A stretch of 64,000 nt of DNA from Ptiloglossa arizonensis (taxonomy: Eukaryota > Arthropoda > Insecta > Hymenoptera > Colletidae), in assembly GCF_051014685.1 (NCBI RefSeq), contig NW_027478973.1, positions 186,001 through 250,000 of the forward strand, read 5' to 3'. Below the pieces are notes generated by a model that was given only the letters and a program-made list of their open reading frames with translations, did no database searches and had not been told where the DNA came from. Made by a program: the position numbers and the translations under genes. Shown here in pieces: positions 1-12,895 of this stretch. Each line of letters opens with the position of its first letter. Position 1 is the stretch's first letter.

Positions 1-1
1 A

Positions 2-178
2 GCGTTTGGAGCAGCAGAATTGCGAAAAATTTTTTGCCTTCTCAACCATTTCTTGGCTTCAAACTCCCATATCTCGCGAACGGATTGACCTAACCCAAAA
101 ATTCCTATTGCATCTGAAAGTAGAAACTCGCCCGATTACAACGGTATGTGTATATTTTCCCTAGGCCATTCTGGTTAA
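2..178 (+). repeat. Representative satellite monomer (177 bp)
   Basis: This is a near-consensus copy that serves as a map of the unit. Landmarks in window coordinates are: an A5T6 tract at 25-35 inside an imperfect 16-bp dyad; a pyrimidine-rich stretch at 38-60; TCGCGA at 74-79, a perfect palindrome; a second A-tract at 97-101; CTCGCCCG near 127-134; a T-rich run at 150-158; and CCTAGG at 159-164, a palindrome lost in several variants. By hand count of positions 1-177 there are 43 C, 31 G and 8 CpG, about 42% GC, with CpG observed/expected near 1.06. The commonest variants replace GAATTGCG by GAAGTGCG, TTTTTTGCC by TTTGTTGTC, ATGTTTTGCC or ATTTCTTGCC, and GACCTAACCC by GACATAACCC, GACGTAACTC, GACCAATCCC or GACCGAACCC. 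Confidence 0.95.
22..37. other. Imperfect 16-bp dyad around an A5T6 tract, present in the commonest monomer class
   Basis: GCGAAAAATTTTTTGC reads the same on both strands except for one mismatched pair (G at position 3 against T at position 14). It occurs at the same phase in the commonest monomer class. Other classes break it with one or two changes in the T run (ATGTTTTGCC, ATTTCTTGCC, ATTTGTTGTC). A/T-tract dyads are known to curve DNA and to occur in many satellites. Any role in nucleosome phasing or protein binding here is inference. Confidence 0.5.
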
Positions 179-540
179 GCGTTTGGAGCAGCAGAATTGC
201 GAAAAATTTTTTGCCTTCTCAACCATTTCTTGGCTTCAAACTCCCATATCTCGCGAACGGATTGACCTAACCCAAAAATTCCTATTGCATCTGAAAGTAG
301 AAACTCGCCCGATTACAACGGTATGTGTATTTTTTCCGTAGGCCATTCTGGTTAAGCGTTTGGAGCAGCAGAAGTGCGAAAAATTTGTTGTCTGCTCAAC
401 CATTTCTTAACTTCAAAGTCCCATATCTCGCGAACGGATTGACCTAACCCAAAAATTCCTATTGCATCTGATAGTAGAAAGTCGCCCGATTACAACGGTA
501 TGTGTATTTTTTCCCTAGGCCATTCTGGTTAAGCGTTTGG

Positions 541-3500
541 AGCGGCAGAATTGCGAAAAATTTTTTGCCTTCTCAACCATTTCTTGTCCTCAAACTCCCA
601 AATCTCGCGAACGGGTTGACCTAACCCAAAAATTTCTATTGCATCTGAAAGTAGAAACTCGCCCGATTACAACGGTATGTGTATTTTTTCCCTAGGCCAT
701 TCTGGTTAAGCGTTTGGAGCAGCAGAATTGCGAAAAATTATTTGCCTTCTCAACCATTTCTTGGCTTCAAAGTCCCATATCTCGCGAACGGATTGACCTG
801 ACCCAAAAATTCCTATTGCATCTGAAAGTAGAAACTCGCCCGATTACAACGGTATGTGTATTTTTTCCCTAGGTCATTCTGGTTAAGCGTTTGGAGCAGC
901 AGAATTGTGAAAAATTTTTTGCCTTCTCAAGCATTTCTTGGCTTCAAACTCCCATATCTCGCGAACGGATTGACCTAACCCAAAAATTCCTATTGCACCT
1001 GAAAGTAGAAACTCGCCCGATTACAACGGTATGTGTATTTTTTCCCTAGGCCATTCTGGTTAAGCGTTTGGAGCAGCAGAGTTGCGAAAAATTTTTTGCC
1101 TTTTGAACCATTTCTTGGCTTCAAACTCCCATATCTCGCGAACGGATTGACCTAACCCAAAAATTCCTATTGCATCTGAAAGTAGAAACTCGCCCGATTA
1201 CAACGGTATGTGTATTTTTTCCCTAGGCCATTCTGGTTAAGCGTTTGGAGCAGCAGAATTGCGAAAAATTTTTTGCCTTCTCAAGCATTTCTTGGCTTCA
1301 AACTCCCATATCTCGCGAACGGATTGACCTAACCCAAAAATTCCTATTGCACCTGAAAGTAGAAACTCGCCCGATTACAACGGTATGTGTATTTTTTCCC
1401 TAGGCCATTCTGGTTAAGCGTTTGGAGCAGCAGAGTTGCGAAAAATTTTTTGCCTTCTGAACCATTTCTTGGCTTCAAACTCCCATATCTCGCGAACGGA
1501 TTGACCTAACCCAAAAATTCCTGTTGCATCTGAAAGTAGAAACTCGCCCGATTACAAAGGTATGTGTATTTTTTCCATAGGCCATTCTGGTTAAGCGTTT
1601 GGAGCAGCGGAATTGCGAAAAATCTTTTGCCTTCTCTACCATTTCTTGGCTTCAAACTCCCATATCTCGCGAACGGATTGACCTAACCCAAAAATTCCTA
1701 TTGCATCTGAAAGTAGAAACTCGCCCGATTACAACGGTATGTGTATTTTTTCCCTAGCCCATTCTGTTTAAGCGTTTGGAGCAGCAGAATTGCGAAAATT
1801 TGTTTTCTTCTCAACCATTTCTTAGCTTCAAAGTCCCATATCTCGCGAACGGATTGACCAAACCCAAAAATTCCTGCTGCGTCTTAAAGTAGAAACTCGC
1901 CCGATTATAACGGTATGCGTATTTTTTCCCTAGGCCATTCTGGTTAAGCGTTTGGAGCAGCAGAATTGCGAAAAATGTTTTGCCTTCTCAACCATTTCTT
2001 GGCTTCAAACTCCCATATCTCGCGAACGGATTGACCTAACCCAAAAATTCCTATTGCATCTGAAAGTAGAAACTCGCCCGATTACAACGGTATGTGTATT
2101 TTATCCCTAGGCCATTCTGGTTAAGCGTTTGGAGCAGCAGAATTGCGAAAAATTTTTTGCCTTCTCAACCATTTCTTGTCTTCAAACTCCCATATCTCGC
2201 GAACGGATTGACCTAACCCAAAAATTCCTGTTGCATCTGAAAGCAGAAACTCGCCCGATTACAACGGTATGTGCATTTTTTCCATAGGCCATTCTGATTA
2301 AGCGTTTGGAGCAGCAGAATTGCGAAAAATTTTTTGCCTTCTCAACCATTTCTTGTCCTCAAACTCCCAAATCTCGCGAAAGGGTTGACCTAACCCAAAA
2401 ATTTCTATTGCATCTGAAAGTAGAAACTCGCCCGATTACAACGGTATGTGTATTTTTTCCCTAGGCCATTCTGGTTAAGCGTTTGGAGCAGCAGAATTGC
2501 GAAAAATTTTTTGCCTTCTCAACCATTTCTTGGCTTCAAAGTCCCATATCTCGCGAACGGATTGACCTGACCCAAAAATTCCTATTGCATCTGAAAGTAG
2601 AAACTCGCCCGATTGCAACGGTATGTGTATTTTTTCCCTAGGTCATTCTGGTTAAGCGTTTGGAGCAGCAGAATTGTGAAAAATTTTTTGCCTTCTCTAC
2701 CATTTCTTGGCTTCAAACTCCCATATCTCGCGAACGGATTGACCTAACCCAAAAATTCCTATTGCATCTGAAAGTAGAAACTCGCCCGATTACTACGGTA
2801 TGTGTATTTTTTCCCTAGGCCATTCTGGTTAAGCGTTTGGAGCAGCAGAATTGCGAAAAATTTTTTGCCTTCTCAAGCATTTCTTGGCTTCAAACTCCCA
2901 TATCTCGCGAACGGATTGACCTAACCCAAAAATTCCTATTGCACCTGAAAGTAGAAACTCGCCCGATTACAACGGTATGTGTATTTTTTCCCTAGGCCAT
3001 TCTGGTTAAGCGTTTGGAGCAGCAGAGTTGCGAAAAATTTTTTGCCTTCTCAACCATTTCTTGGCTTCAAACTCCCATATCTCGCGAACGGATTGACCTA
3101 ACCCAAAAATTCCTATTGCACCTGAAAGTAGAAACTCGCCCGATTACAACGGTATGTGAATTTTTTCCATAGTCCATTCTGGTTAAGCGTTTGGAGCAGT
3201 AGAAGTGCGAAAAATTTGTTGTCTTCTCAACCATTTCTTAGCATCAAACTCCCATATCTCGCGAACGGATTGACGTAACCCAAAATTTCCTATTGCGTCT
3301 GAAAGTAGAAACTCGCCCGATTACAACGGTATGTGTATTTTTTCCCTAGGCCATTCTGGTTAAGCGTTTGGAGCAGCAGAATTGCGAAAAATTTTTTGCC
3401 TTCTCAACCATTTCTTGGCTTCAAAGTCTCATATCTCGCGAACGGATTGACCTAACCCAAAAATTCCTATTGCATCTGATAGTAGAAAGTCGCCCGATTA

Positions 3501-6360
3501 CAACGGTATGTGTATTTTTTCCCTAGGCCATTCTGGTTAAGCGTTTGGAGCGGCAGAATTGCGAAAAATTTTTTGCCTTCTCAACCATTTCTTGTCCTCA
3601 AACTCCCAAATCTCGCGAACGGGTTGACCTAACCCAAAAATTTCTATTGCATCGGAAAGTAGAAACTCGCCCGATTACAACGGTATGTGTATTTTTTCCC
3701 TAGGCCATTCTGGTTAAGCGTTTGGAGCAGCAGAATTGCGAAAAATTATTTGCCTTCTCAACCATTTCTTGGCTTCAAAGTCCCATATCTCGCGAACGGA
3801 TTGACCTGACCCAAAAATTCCTATTGCATCTGAAAGTAGAAACTCGCCCGATTACAACGGTATGTGTATTTTTTCCCTAGGTCATTCTGGTTAAGCGTTT
3901 GGAGCAGCAGAATTGTGAAAATTTTTTGCCTTCTCTACCATTTCTTGGCTTCAAACTCCCATATCTCGCGAACGGATTGACCTAACCCAAAAATTCCTAT
4001 TGCATCTGAAAGTAGAAACTCGCCCGATTACAACGGTATGTGTATTTTTTCCCTAGGCCATTCTGGTTAAGCGTTTGGAGCAGCAGAATTGCGAAAAATT
4101 TTTTGCCTTCTCAAGCATTTCTTGGCTTCAAACTCCCATATCTCGCGAACGGATTGACCTAACCCAAAAATTCCTATTGCACCTGAAAGTAGAAACTCAC
4201 CCGATTACAACGGTATGTGTATTTTTTCCCTAGGCCATTCTGGTTAAGCGTTTGGAGCAGCAGAGTTGCGAAAAATTTTTTGCCTTCTGAACCATTTCTT
4301 GGCTTCAAACTCCCATATCTCGCGAACGGATTGACCTAACCCAAAAATTCCTGTTGCATCTGAAAGTAGAAACTCGCCCGATTACAACGGTATGTGTATT
4401 TTTTCCATAGGCCATTCTGGTTAAGCGTTTGGAGCAGCGGAATTGCGAAAAATCTTTTGTCTTCTCAACCGTTTCTTGGCTTCAAACTCCCATATCTCGC
4501 GGACGGATTGACCTAACCCAAAAATTCCTGTTGCGTGTGAAACTAGAAACTCGCCCGATTACAACGGTACGTGTATTTTTTCCCTAGCCCATTCTGTTTA
4601 AGCGTTTGGAGCAGCAGAATTGCGAAAATTTGTTTTCTTCTCAGCCATTTCTTAGCTTCAAAGTCCCATATCTCGCGAACGGATTGACCAAACCCAAAAA
4701 TTCCTGCTGCGTCTTAAAGTAGAAACTCGCCCGATTATAACGGTATGCGTATTTTTTCCCTAGGCCATTCTGGTTAAGCGTTTGGAGCAGCAGAATTGCG
4801 AAAAATGTTTTGCCTTCTCAACCATTTCTTGGCTTCAAACTCCCATATCTCGCGAACGGATTGGCCTAACCCAAAAATTCCTATTGCATCTGAAAGTAGA
4901 AACTCGCCCGATTACAACGGTATGTGTATTTTATCCCTAGGCCATTCTGGTTAAGCGTTTGGGGCAGCAGAATTGCGAAAAATTTTTTGCCTTCTCAACC
5001 ATTTCTTGTCTTCAAACTCCCATATCTCGCGAACGGATTGACCTAACCCAAAAATTCCTGTTGCATCTGAAAGCAGAAACTCGCCCGATTACAACGGTAT
5101 GTGCATTTTTTCCATAGGCCATTCTGATTAAGCGTTTGGAGCAGTAGAATTGCGAAAAATTTTTTGCCTTCTCAACCATTTCTTGTCCTCAAACTCCCAA
5201 ATCTCGCGAAAGGGTTGACCTAACCCAAAAATTTCTATTGCATCTGAAAGTAGAAACTCGCCCGATTACAACGGTATGTGTATTTTTTCCCTAGGCCATT
5301 CTGGTTAAGCGTTTGGAGCAGCAGAATTGCGAAAAATTTTTTGCCTTCTCAACCATTTCTTGGCTTCAAAGTCCCATATCTCGCGAACGGATTGACCTGA
5401 CCCAAAAATTCCTATTGCATCTGAAAGTAGAAACTCGCCCGATTGCAACGGTATGTGTATTTTTTCCCTAGGTCATTCTGGTTAAGCGTTTGGAGCAGCA
5501 GAATTGTGAAAAATGTTTTGCTTTCTCTACCATTTCTTGGCTTCAAACTCCCATATCTCGCGAACGGATTGACCTAACCCAAAAATTCCTATTGCATCTG
5601 AAAGTAGAAACTCGCCCGATTACAACGGTATGTGTATTTTTTCCCTAGGCCATTCTGGTTAAGCGTTTGGAGCAGCAGAATTGCGAAAAATTTTTTGCCT
5701 TCTCAAGCATTTCTTGGCTTCAAACTCCCATATCTCGCGAACGGATTGACCTAACCCAAAAATTCCTATTGCACCTGAAAGTAGAAACTCGCCCGATTAC
5801 AACGGTATGTGTATTTTTTCCCTAGGCCATTCTGGTTAAGCGTTTGGAGCAGCAGAGTTGCGAAAAATTTTTTGCCTTCTCAACCATTTCTTGGCTTCAA
5901 ACTCCCATATCTCGCGAACGGATTGACCTAACCCAAAAATTCCTATTGCACCTGAAAGTAGAAACTCGCCCGATTACAACGGTATGTGAATTTTTTCCCT
6001 AGTCCATTCTGGTTAAGCGTTTGGAGCAGTAGAAGTGCGAAAAATTTGTTGTCTTCTCAACCATTTCTTAGCATCAAACTCCCATATCTCGCGAACGGAT
6101 TGACGTAACCCAAAATTTCCTATTGCGTCTGAAAGTAGAAACTCGCCCGATTACAACGGTATGTGTATTTTTTCCCTAGGCCATTCTGGTTAAGCGTTTG
6201 GAGCAGCAGAATTGCGAAAAATTTTTTGCCTTCTCAACCATTTCTTGGCTTCAAAGTCTCATATCTCTCGAACGGATTGACCTAACCCAAAAATTCCTAT
6301 TGCATCTGATAGTAGAAACTCGCCCGATTACAACGGTATGTGTATTTTTTCCCTAGGCCA
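541..6360 (+). repeat. Higher-order repeat of about 16 monomers (2.83 kb)
   Basis: Rare monomer variants recur in the same order 2,830 bp apart (16 x 177 less two deleted bases). The marker CCCATTCTGTTTAAGCG, followed by a one-base-short A run, lies at about 1758 and 4588. The ATCTCGCGAAAGGG variant with TTGTCCTC lies near 2351-2390 and 5181-5220. The CGGCAGAATT plus ACGGGTTG monomer lies at 543 and 3551, a 3,008-bp spacing, so the first copy has 17 monomers there. Positions 1-540 and 6361-6900 resemble each other (the GTCTGCTCAACC monomer at about 371 and 6740) and represent flanking partial copies. The copies differ by scattered substitutions, so this repeat is older than the 9.2-kb duplication. 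Confidence 0.85.
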
Positions 6361-7171
6361 TTCTGGTTAAGCGTTTGGAGTAGCAGAATTGCGAAAAATT
6401 TTTTGCCTTCTCAACCATTTCTTGGCTTCAAACTCCCATATCTCGCGAACGGATTGACCTAACCCAAAAATTCCTATTGCATCTGAAAGTAGAAACTCGC
6501 CCGATTACAACGGTATGTGTATATTTTCCCTAGGCCATTCTGGTTAAGCGTTTGGAGCAGCAGAATTGCGAAAAATTTTTTGCCTTCTCAACCATTTCTT
6601 GGCTTCAAACTCCCATATCTCGCGAACGGATTGACCTAACCCAAAAATTCCTATTGCATCTGAAAGTAGAAACTCGCCCGATTACAACGGTATGTGTATT
6701 TTTTCCGTAGGCCATTCTGGTTAAGCGTTTGGAGCAGCAGAAGTGCGAAAAATTTGTTGTCTGCTCAACCATTTCTTAACTTCAAAGTCCCATATCTCGC
6801 GAACGGATTGACCTAACCCAAAAATTCCTATTGCATCTGATAGTAGAATGTCGCCCGATTACAACGGTATGTGTATTTTTTCCCTAGGCCATTCTGGTTA
6901 AGCGTTTGGAGCGGCAGAATTGCGAAAAATTTTTTGCCTTCTCTACCATTTCTTGGCTTCAAAGTCTCATATCTCGCGAACGGATTGACCTAACCCAAAA
7001 ATTCCTATTGCATCTGATAGTAGAAACTCGCCCGATTACAACGGTATGTGTATTTTTTCCCTAGGCCATTCTGGTTAAGCGGTTGGAGCAGCAGAATTGC
7101 GAAAAATTTTTTGCCTTCTCTACCATTTCTTGGCTTCAAACTCCCATATCTCGCGAACGGCTTGACCTACC

Positions 7172-9241
7172 CCAAAAATTCCTATTGCATCTGAAAGTAG
7201 AAACTCGCCCGATTACAACGGTATGTGTATTTTTTCCCTAGGCCATTCTGGTTAAGCGTTTGGAGCAGCAGAATTGCGAAAAATTTTTTGCCTTCTCAAG
7301 CATTTCTTGGCTTCAAACTCCCATATCTCGCGAACGGATTGACCTAACCCAAAAATTCCTATTGCACCTGAAAGTAGAAACTCGCCCGATTACAACGGTA
7401 TGTGTATTTTTTCCCTAGGCCACTCTGGTTAAGCGTTTGGAGCAGCAGAATTGCGAAAAATTTTTTGCCTTCTCAACCATTTCTTGGCTTCAAAGTCCCA
7501 TATCTCGCGAACGGATTGACCTAACCCAAAAATTCCTATTGCACCTGAAAGTAGAAACTCGCCCGATTACAACGGTATGTGAATTTTTCCCTAGTCCATT
7601 CTGGTTAAGCGTTTGGAGCAGTAGAAGTGCGAAAAATTTGTTGTCTCCTCAACCATTTCTTAGCTTCAAACTCCCATATCTCGCGAACGGATTGACGTAA
7701 CCCAAAATTTCCTATTGCGTCTGAAAGTAGAAACTCGCCCGATTACAACGGTATGTGTATTTTTTCCCTAGGCCATTCTGGTTAAGCGTTTGGAGCAGCA
7801 GAATTGCGAAAAATTTTTTGCCTTCTCAACCATTTCTTGGCTTCAAAGTCTCATATCTCGCGAACAGATTGACCTAACACAAAAATTCCTATTGCATCTG
7901 ATAGTAGAAACTCGCCCGATTACAACGGTATGTGTATTTTTTCCCTAGGCCATTCTGGTTAAGCGTTTGGAGCAGCAGAATTGCGAAAAATTTTTTGCCT
8001 TCTCTACCATTTCTTGGCTTCAAACTCCCATATCTCGCGAACGGCTTGATCTAACCCAAAAATTCCTATTGCATCTGAAAGTAGAAACTCGCCCGATTAC
8101 AACGGTATGTGTATTTTTTCCCTAGGCCCTTCTGGTTAAGCGTTTGGAGCAGCAGAATTGCGAAAAATTTTTTGCCTTCTCTACCATTTCTTGGCTTCAA
8201 ACTCCCATATCTCGCGAACGGATTGACATAACCCAAAAATTCCTATTGCATCTGAAAGTAGAAACTCGCCCGATTACAACGGTATGTGTATTTTTTCCCT
8301 AGGCCATTCTGGTTAAGCGTTTGGAGCAGCAGAATTGCGAAAAATTTTTTGCCTTCTCAAGCATTTCTTGGCTTCAAACTCCCATATCTCGCGAACGGAT
8401 TGACCTAACCCAAAAATTCCTATTGCACCTGAAAGTAGAAACTCGCCCGATTACAACGGTATGTGTATTTTTTCCCTAGGCCACTCTGGTTAAGCGTTTG
8501 GAGCAGCAGAATTGCGAAAAATTTTTTGCCTTCTCAACCATTTCTTGGCTTCAAAGTCCCATATCTCGCGAACGGATTGACCTAACCCAAAAATTCCTAT
8601 TGCACCTGAAAGTAGAAACTCGCCCGATTACAACGGTATGTGAATTTTTCCCTAGTCCATTCTGGTTAAGCGTTTGGAGCAGTAGAAGTGCGAAAAATTT
8701 GTTGTCTCCTCAACCATTTCTTAGCTTCAAACTCCCATATCTCGCGAACGGATTGACGTAACCCAAAATTTCCTATTGCGTCTGAAAGTAGAAACTCGCC
8801 CGATTACAACGGTATGTGTATTTTTTCCCTAGGCCATTCTGGTTAAGCGTTTGGAGCAGCAGAATTGCGAAAAATTTTTTGCCTTCTCAACCATTTCTTG
8901 GCTTCAAAGTCTCATATCTCGCGAACAGATTGACCTAACACAAAAATTCCTATTGCATCTGATAGTAGAAACTCGCCCGATTACAACGGTATGTGTATTT
9001 TTTCCCTAGGCCATTCTGGTTAAGCGTTTGGAGCAGCAGAATTGCGAAAAATTTTTTGCCTTCTCTACCATTTCTTGGCTTCAAACTCCCATATCTCGCG
9101 AACGGCTTGATCTAACCCAAAAATTCCTATTGCATCTGAAAGTAGAAACTCGCCCGATTACAACGGTATGTGTATTTTTTCCCTAGGCCCTTCTGGTTAA
9201 GCGTTTGGAGCAGCAGAATTGCGAAAAATTTTTTGCCTTCT
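7172..9241 (+). repeat. Doubled 6-monomer unit (1,061 bp)
   Basis: Positions 7172-8180 match 8233-9241 at offset 1,061 (6 x 177 less 1). The missing base comes from a 176-bp marker monomer whose GTGAATTTTTCCC has five T instead of six (near 7581 and 8642). Shared private changes include GAACAGATTGACCTAACAC (near 7862 and 8923) and CGGCTTGATC (near 8041 and 9102). On the left the units diverge at CTTGACCTAC (7161) against GATTGACATA (8221). On the right they diverge at CTCTACC against CTCAGCC. The pair lies inside copy A and reappears in copy B. Confidence 0.88.
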
Positions 9242-11379
9242 CAGCCATTTCTTGGCTTCAAACTCCCATATCTCGCGAACGGATTGACCTAACCCAAAAA
9301 TTCCTATTGCATCTGAAAGTAGAAACTCGCCCGATTACAACGGTATGTGTATTTTTTCCGTAGGCCATTCTGGTTAAGCGTTTGGAGCAGCAGAAGTGCG
9401 AAAAATTTGTTGTCTGCTCAACCATTTCTTAACTTCAAAGTCCCATATCTCGCGAACGGATTGACCTAACCCAAAAATTCCTATTGCATCTGATAGTAGA
9501 AACTCGCCCGATTTCAACGGTATGTGTATTTTTGCCCTAGGCCATTCTGGTTAAGCGTTTGGAGCGGCAGAATTGCGAAAAATTTTTTGCCTTCTCTACC
9601 ATTTCTTGGCTTCAAACTCCCATATCTCGCGAACGGCTTGACCTAACCCAAAAATTCCTATTGCATCTGAAAGTAGAGACTCGCCCGATTACAACGGTAT
9701 GTGTATTTTTTTCCTAGGCCATTCTGGTTAAGCGTTTGGAGCAGCAGAATTGCGAAAAATTTTTTGCCTTCTCAACCATTTCTTGGCTTCAAACTCCCAT
9801 ATCTCGCGAACGGATTGACCTAACCCAAAAATTCCTGTTGCGTCTGAAAGTAGAAACTCGCCCGATTACAACGCTATGTGTATTTTTTCCCTAGGCCATT
9901 CTGGTTACGCGTTTGGAGCAGCAGAAGTGCGAAGAATTTGTTGTCTTCTCAACCATTTCTTAGCTTCAAACTCCCATATCTCGCGAACGGATTGACCAAT
10001 CCCAGAAGTTCCTGCTGCGTCTGAAAGTAGGAACTCGCCCGATTACAACGATATGCGTATTTTTTCCCTAGGGCATTCTGGTTAAGCGCTTGGAGCAGCA
10101 GAATTGCGAAAAATTTTTTGCCTTCTCAACCATTTCTTGGCTTCAAACTCCCATATCTCGCGAACGGATTGACCTAACCCAAAAATTCCTATTGCATCTG
10201 AAAGTAGAAACTCGCCCGATTACAGCGGTATTTGTATTTTTTCCCTAGGCCGTTCTGGTTAAGCGTTTGGAGCAGCAGAATTGCGAAAAATGTTTTGCCT
10301 TCTCAACCATTTCTTGGCTTCAAAGTCCCATATCTCGCGAACGGATTGACATAACCCAAAAATTCCTATTGCATCTGAAAGTAGAAACTCGCCCGATTAC
10401 AACGGTATGTGTATTTTTTCCCTAGGCCATTCTGGTTAAGCGTTTGGAGCAGCAGAATTGCGAAAAATCTTTTGCCTTCTCAACCATTTCTTGGCTTCAA
10501 AGTCCCATATCTCGCGAACGGATTGACATAACCCAAAAATTCCTATTGCATCTGAAAGTAGAACCTCGCCCGATTACAACGGTATGTGTATATTTTCCCT
10601 AGGCCATTCTGGTTAAGCGTTTGGAGCAGCAGAAGTGCGAAAAATTTGTTGTCTTCTCAACCATTTCTTAGCTTCAAACTCCCATATCTCGCGAACGGAT
10701 TGGCGTAACCCAAAGATTCCTGTTGCATGTGAAAGTAGAAACTCGCCCGATTACAACGGTATGTGTATTTTTTCCCTACGCCATTCTGGTTAAGCGTTTG
10801 GAGCAGCAGAATTGCGAAAAATTTCTTGCCTTCTCAACCATTTCTTGTCTTCAAACTCCCATATCTCGCGAACGGATTGACCTAACCCAAAAATTCCTAT
10901 TGCATCTGAAAGTAGAAACTCGCCCGATTACAGCGGTATTTGTATTTTTTCCCTAGGCCGTTCTGGTTAAGCGTTTGGAGCAGCAGAAGTGCGAAAAATT
11001 TGTTTTCTTCTCAACCATTTCTTAGCTTCAAAGTCCCATATCTCGCGAACGGATTGACCGAACCCACAAATTCCTGCTACGTCTGAAAGTAGAATCTCGC
11101 CCGATTACAACGGTATGCGTATTTTTTCCCTAGGCCATTCTGGTTAAGCGTTTGGAGCAGCAGAAGTGCGAAAAATTTGTTGTCTTCTCAACCATTTCTT
11201 AGCTTCAAACTCCCATATCTCGCGAACGGATTGACGTAACTCAAAAATTCCAGTTTCATCTGAGAGTAGAAACTCGCCCGATTACAACGGTATGTGTATT
11301 TTTTCCCTAGGCCATTCTGGTTAAGCGTTTGGAGCAGCAGAATTGCGAAAAATTTTTTGCCTTCTCAACCATTTCTTGT
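9242..11379 (+). repeat. Mixed-order satellite monomers, no local tandem unit seen
   Basis: About 12 monomers of different classes follow each other without a short repeat of order. They include CGATTTCAACGG with TTTTTGCCC near 9511, the first GACCAATCCCAGAAG monomer near 9994 with CGATATGCG after it, the ATGTTTTGCC class near 10290, the AACCTCGCC class near 10562, and the GACCGAACCCAC class near 11055. Many of these classes seed the later part of the array (25-64 kb). Apart from the satellite I see nothing else here. Confidence 0.8.
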
Positions 11380-12895
11380 CTTCAAACTCCCATATCTCGC
11401 GAACGGATTGACATAACCCAAAAATTCCTGTTGCGTCTGAAAGTAGAAACTCGCCCGATTACAACGCTATGTGTATTTTTTCCCTAGGCCATTCTGGATA
11501 AGCGTTTGGAGCAGCAGAATTGCGAAAAATTTTTTGCCTTCTCAACCATTTCTTGGCTTCAAACTCCCATATCTCGCGAACGGATTGACCTAACCCAAAA
11601 ATTCCTATGGCATCTGAAAGTAGAAACTCACCCGATTACAACGGTATGTGTATATTTTCCCTAGGCCATTCTGGTTAAGCGTTTGGAGCAGCAGAATTGC
11701 GAAAAATTTTTTGCCTTCTCAAACATTTCTTGGCTTCAAACTCCCTTATCTCGCGAACGGATTGACGTAACTCAAAAATTCCAGTTGCATCTGAGAGTAG
11801 AAACTCGCCCGATTACAACGGTATTTGTATTTTTTCCCTAGGCCGTTCTGGTTAAGCGTTCGGAGCAGCAGAATTGCGAAAAATTTTTTGCCTTCTCAAC
11901 CATTTCTTGGCTTCAAAGAACCATATCTCGCGAACGGATTGACATAACCCAAAAATTCCTATTGCATCTGAAAGTAGAAACACGCCCGATTACAGCGGTA
12001 TTTGTATTTTCTCCCTAGGCCGTTCTGGTTAAGCGTTTGGAGCAGCAGAATTGCGAAAAATGTTTTGCCTTCTCAACCATTTCTTGGCTTCAAAGTCCCA
12101 TATCTCGCGAACGGATTGACATAACCCAAAAATTCCTATTGCATCTGAAAGTAGAAACTCGCCCGATTACAACGGTATGTGTATTTTTTCCCTACGCCAT
12201 TCTGGTTAAGCGTTTGGAGCAGCAGAATTGCGAAAAATTTCTTGCCTTCTCAACCATTTCTTGGCTTCAAACTCCCATATCTCGCGAACGGATTGACATA
12301 ACCCAAAAATTCCTGTTGCGTCTGAAAGTAGAAACTCGCCCGATTACAACGCTATGTGTATTTTTTCCCTAGGCCATTCTGGATAAGCGTTTGGAGCAGC
12401 AGAATTGCGAAAAATTTTTTGCCTTCTCAACCATTTCTTGGCTTCAAACTCCCATATCTCGCGAACGGATTGACCTAACCCAAAAATTCCTATGGCATCT
12501 GAAAGTAGAAACTCACCCGATTACAACGGTATGTGTATATTTTCCCTAGGCCATTCTGGTTAAGCGTTTGGAGCAGCAGAATTGCGAAAAATTTTTTGCC
12601 TTCTCAAACATTTCTTGGCTTCAAACTCCCTTATCTCGCGAACGGATTGACGTAACTCAAAAATTCCAGTTGCATCTGAGAGTAGAAACTCGCCCGATTA
12701 CAACGGTATTTGTATTTTTTCCCTAGGCCGTTCTGGTTAAGCGTTCGGAGCAGCAGAATTGCGAAAAATTTTTTGCCTTCTCAACCATTTCTTGGCTTCA
12801 AAGAACCATATCTCGCGAACGGATTGACATAACCCAAAAATTCCTATTGCATCTGAAAGTAGAAACACGCCCGATTACAGCGGTATTTGTATTTT
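11380..12895 (+). repeat. Doubled 5-monomer unit (885 bp)
   Basis: Positions 11380-12010 match 12265-12895 at offset 885 (exactly 5 x 177). The shared changes are CTGGATAAGCG (11493 and 12378), CCTATGGCATC, CTCCCTTATC, GCGTTCGGAGC and CAAAGAACCATATC. The left limit is TTGTCTTC (11378) against TTGGCTTC, and the right limit is TTTTCTCCC (12010) against TTTTTTCCC. The following monomers to 13.38 kb repeat the AACCTCGCC-containing stretch found 2,478 bp (14 monomers) earlier, at 10562. Confidence 0.85.
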
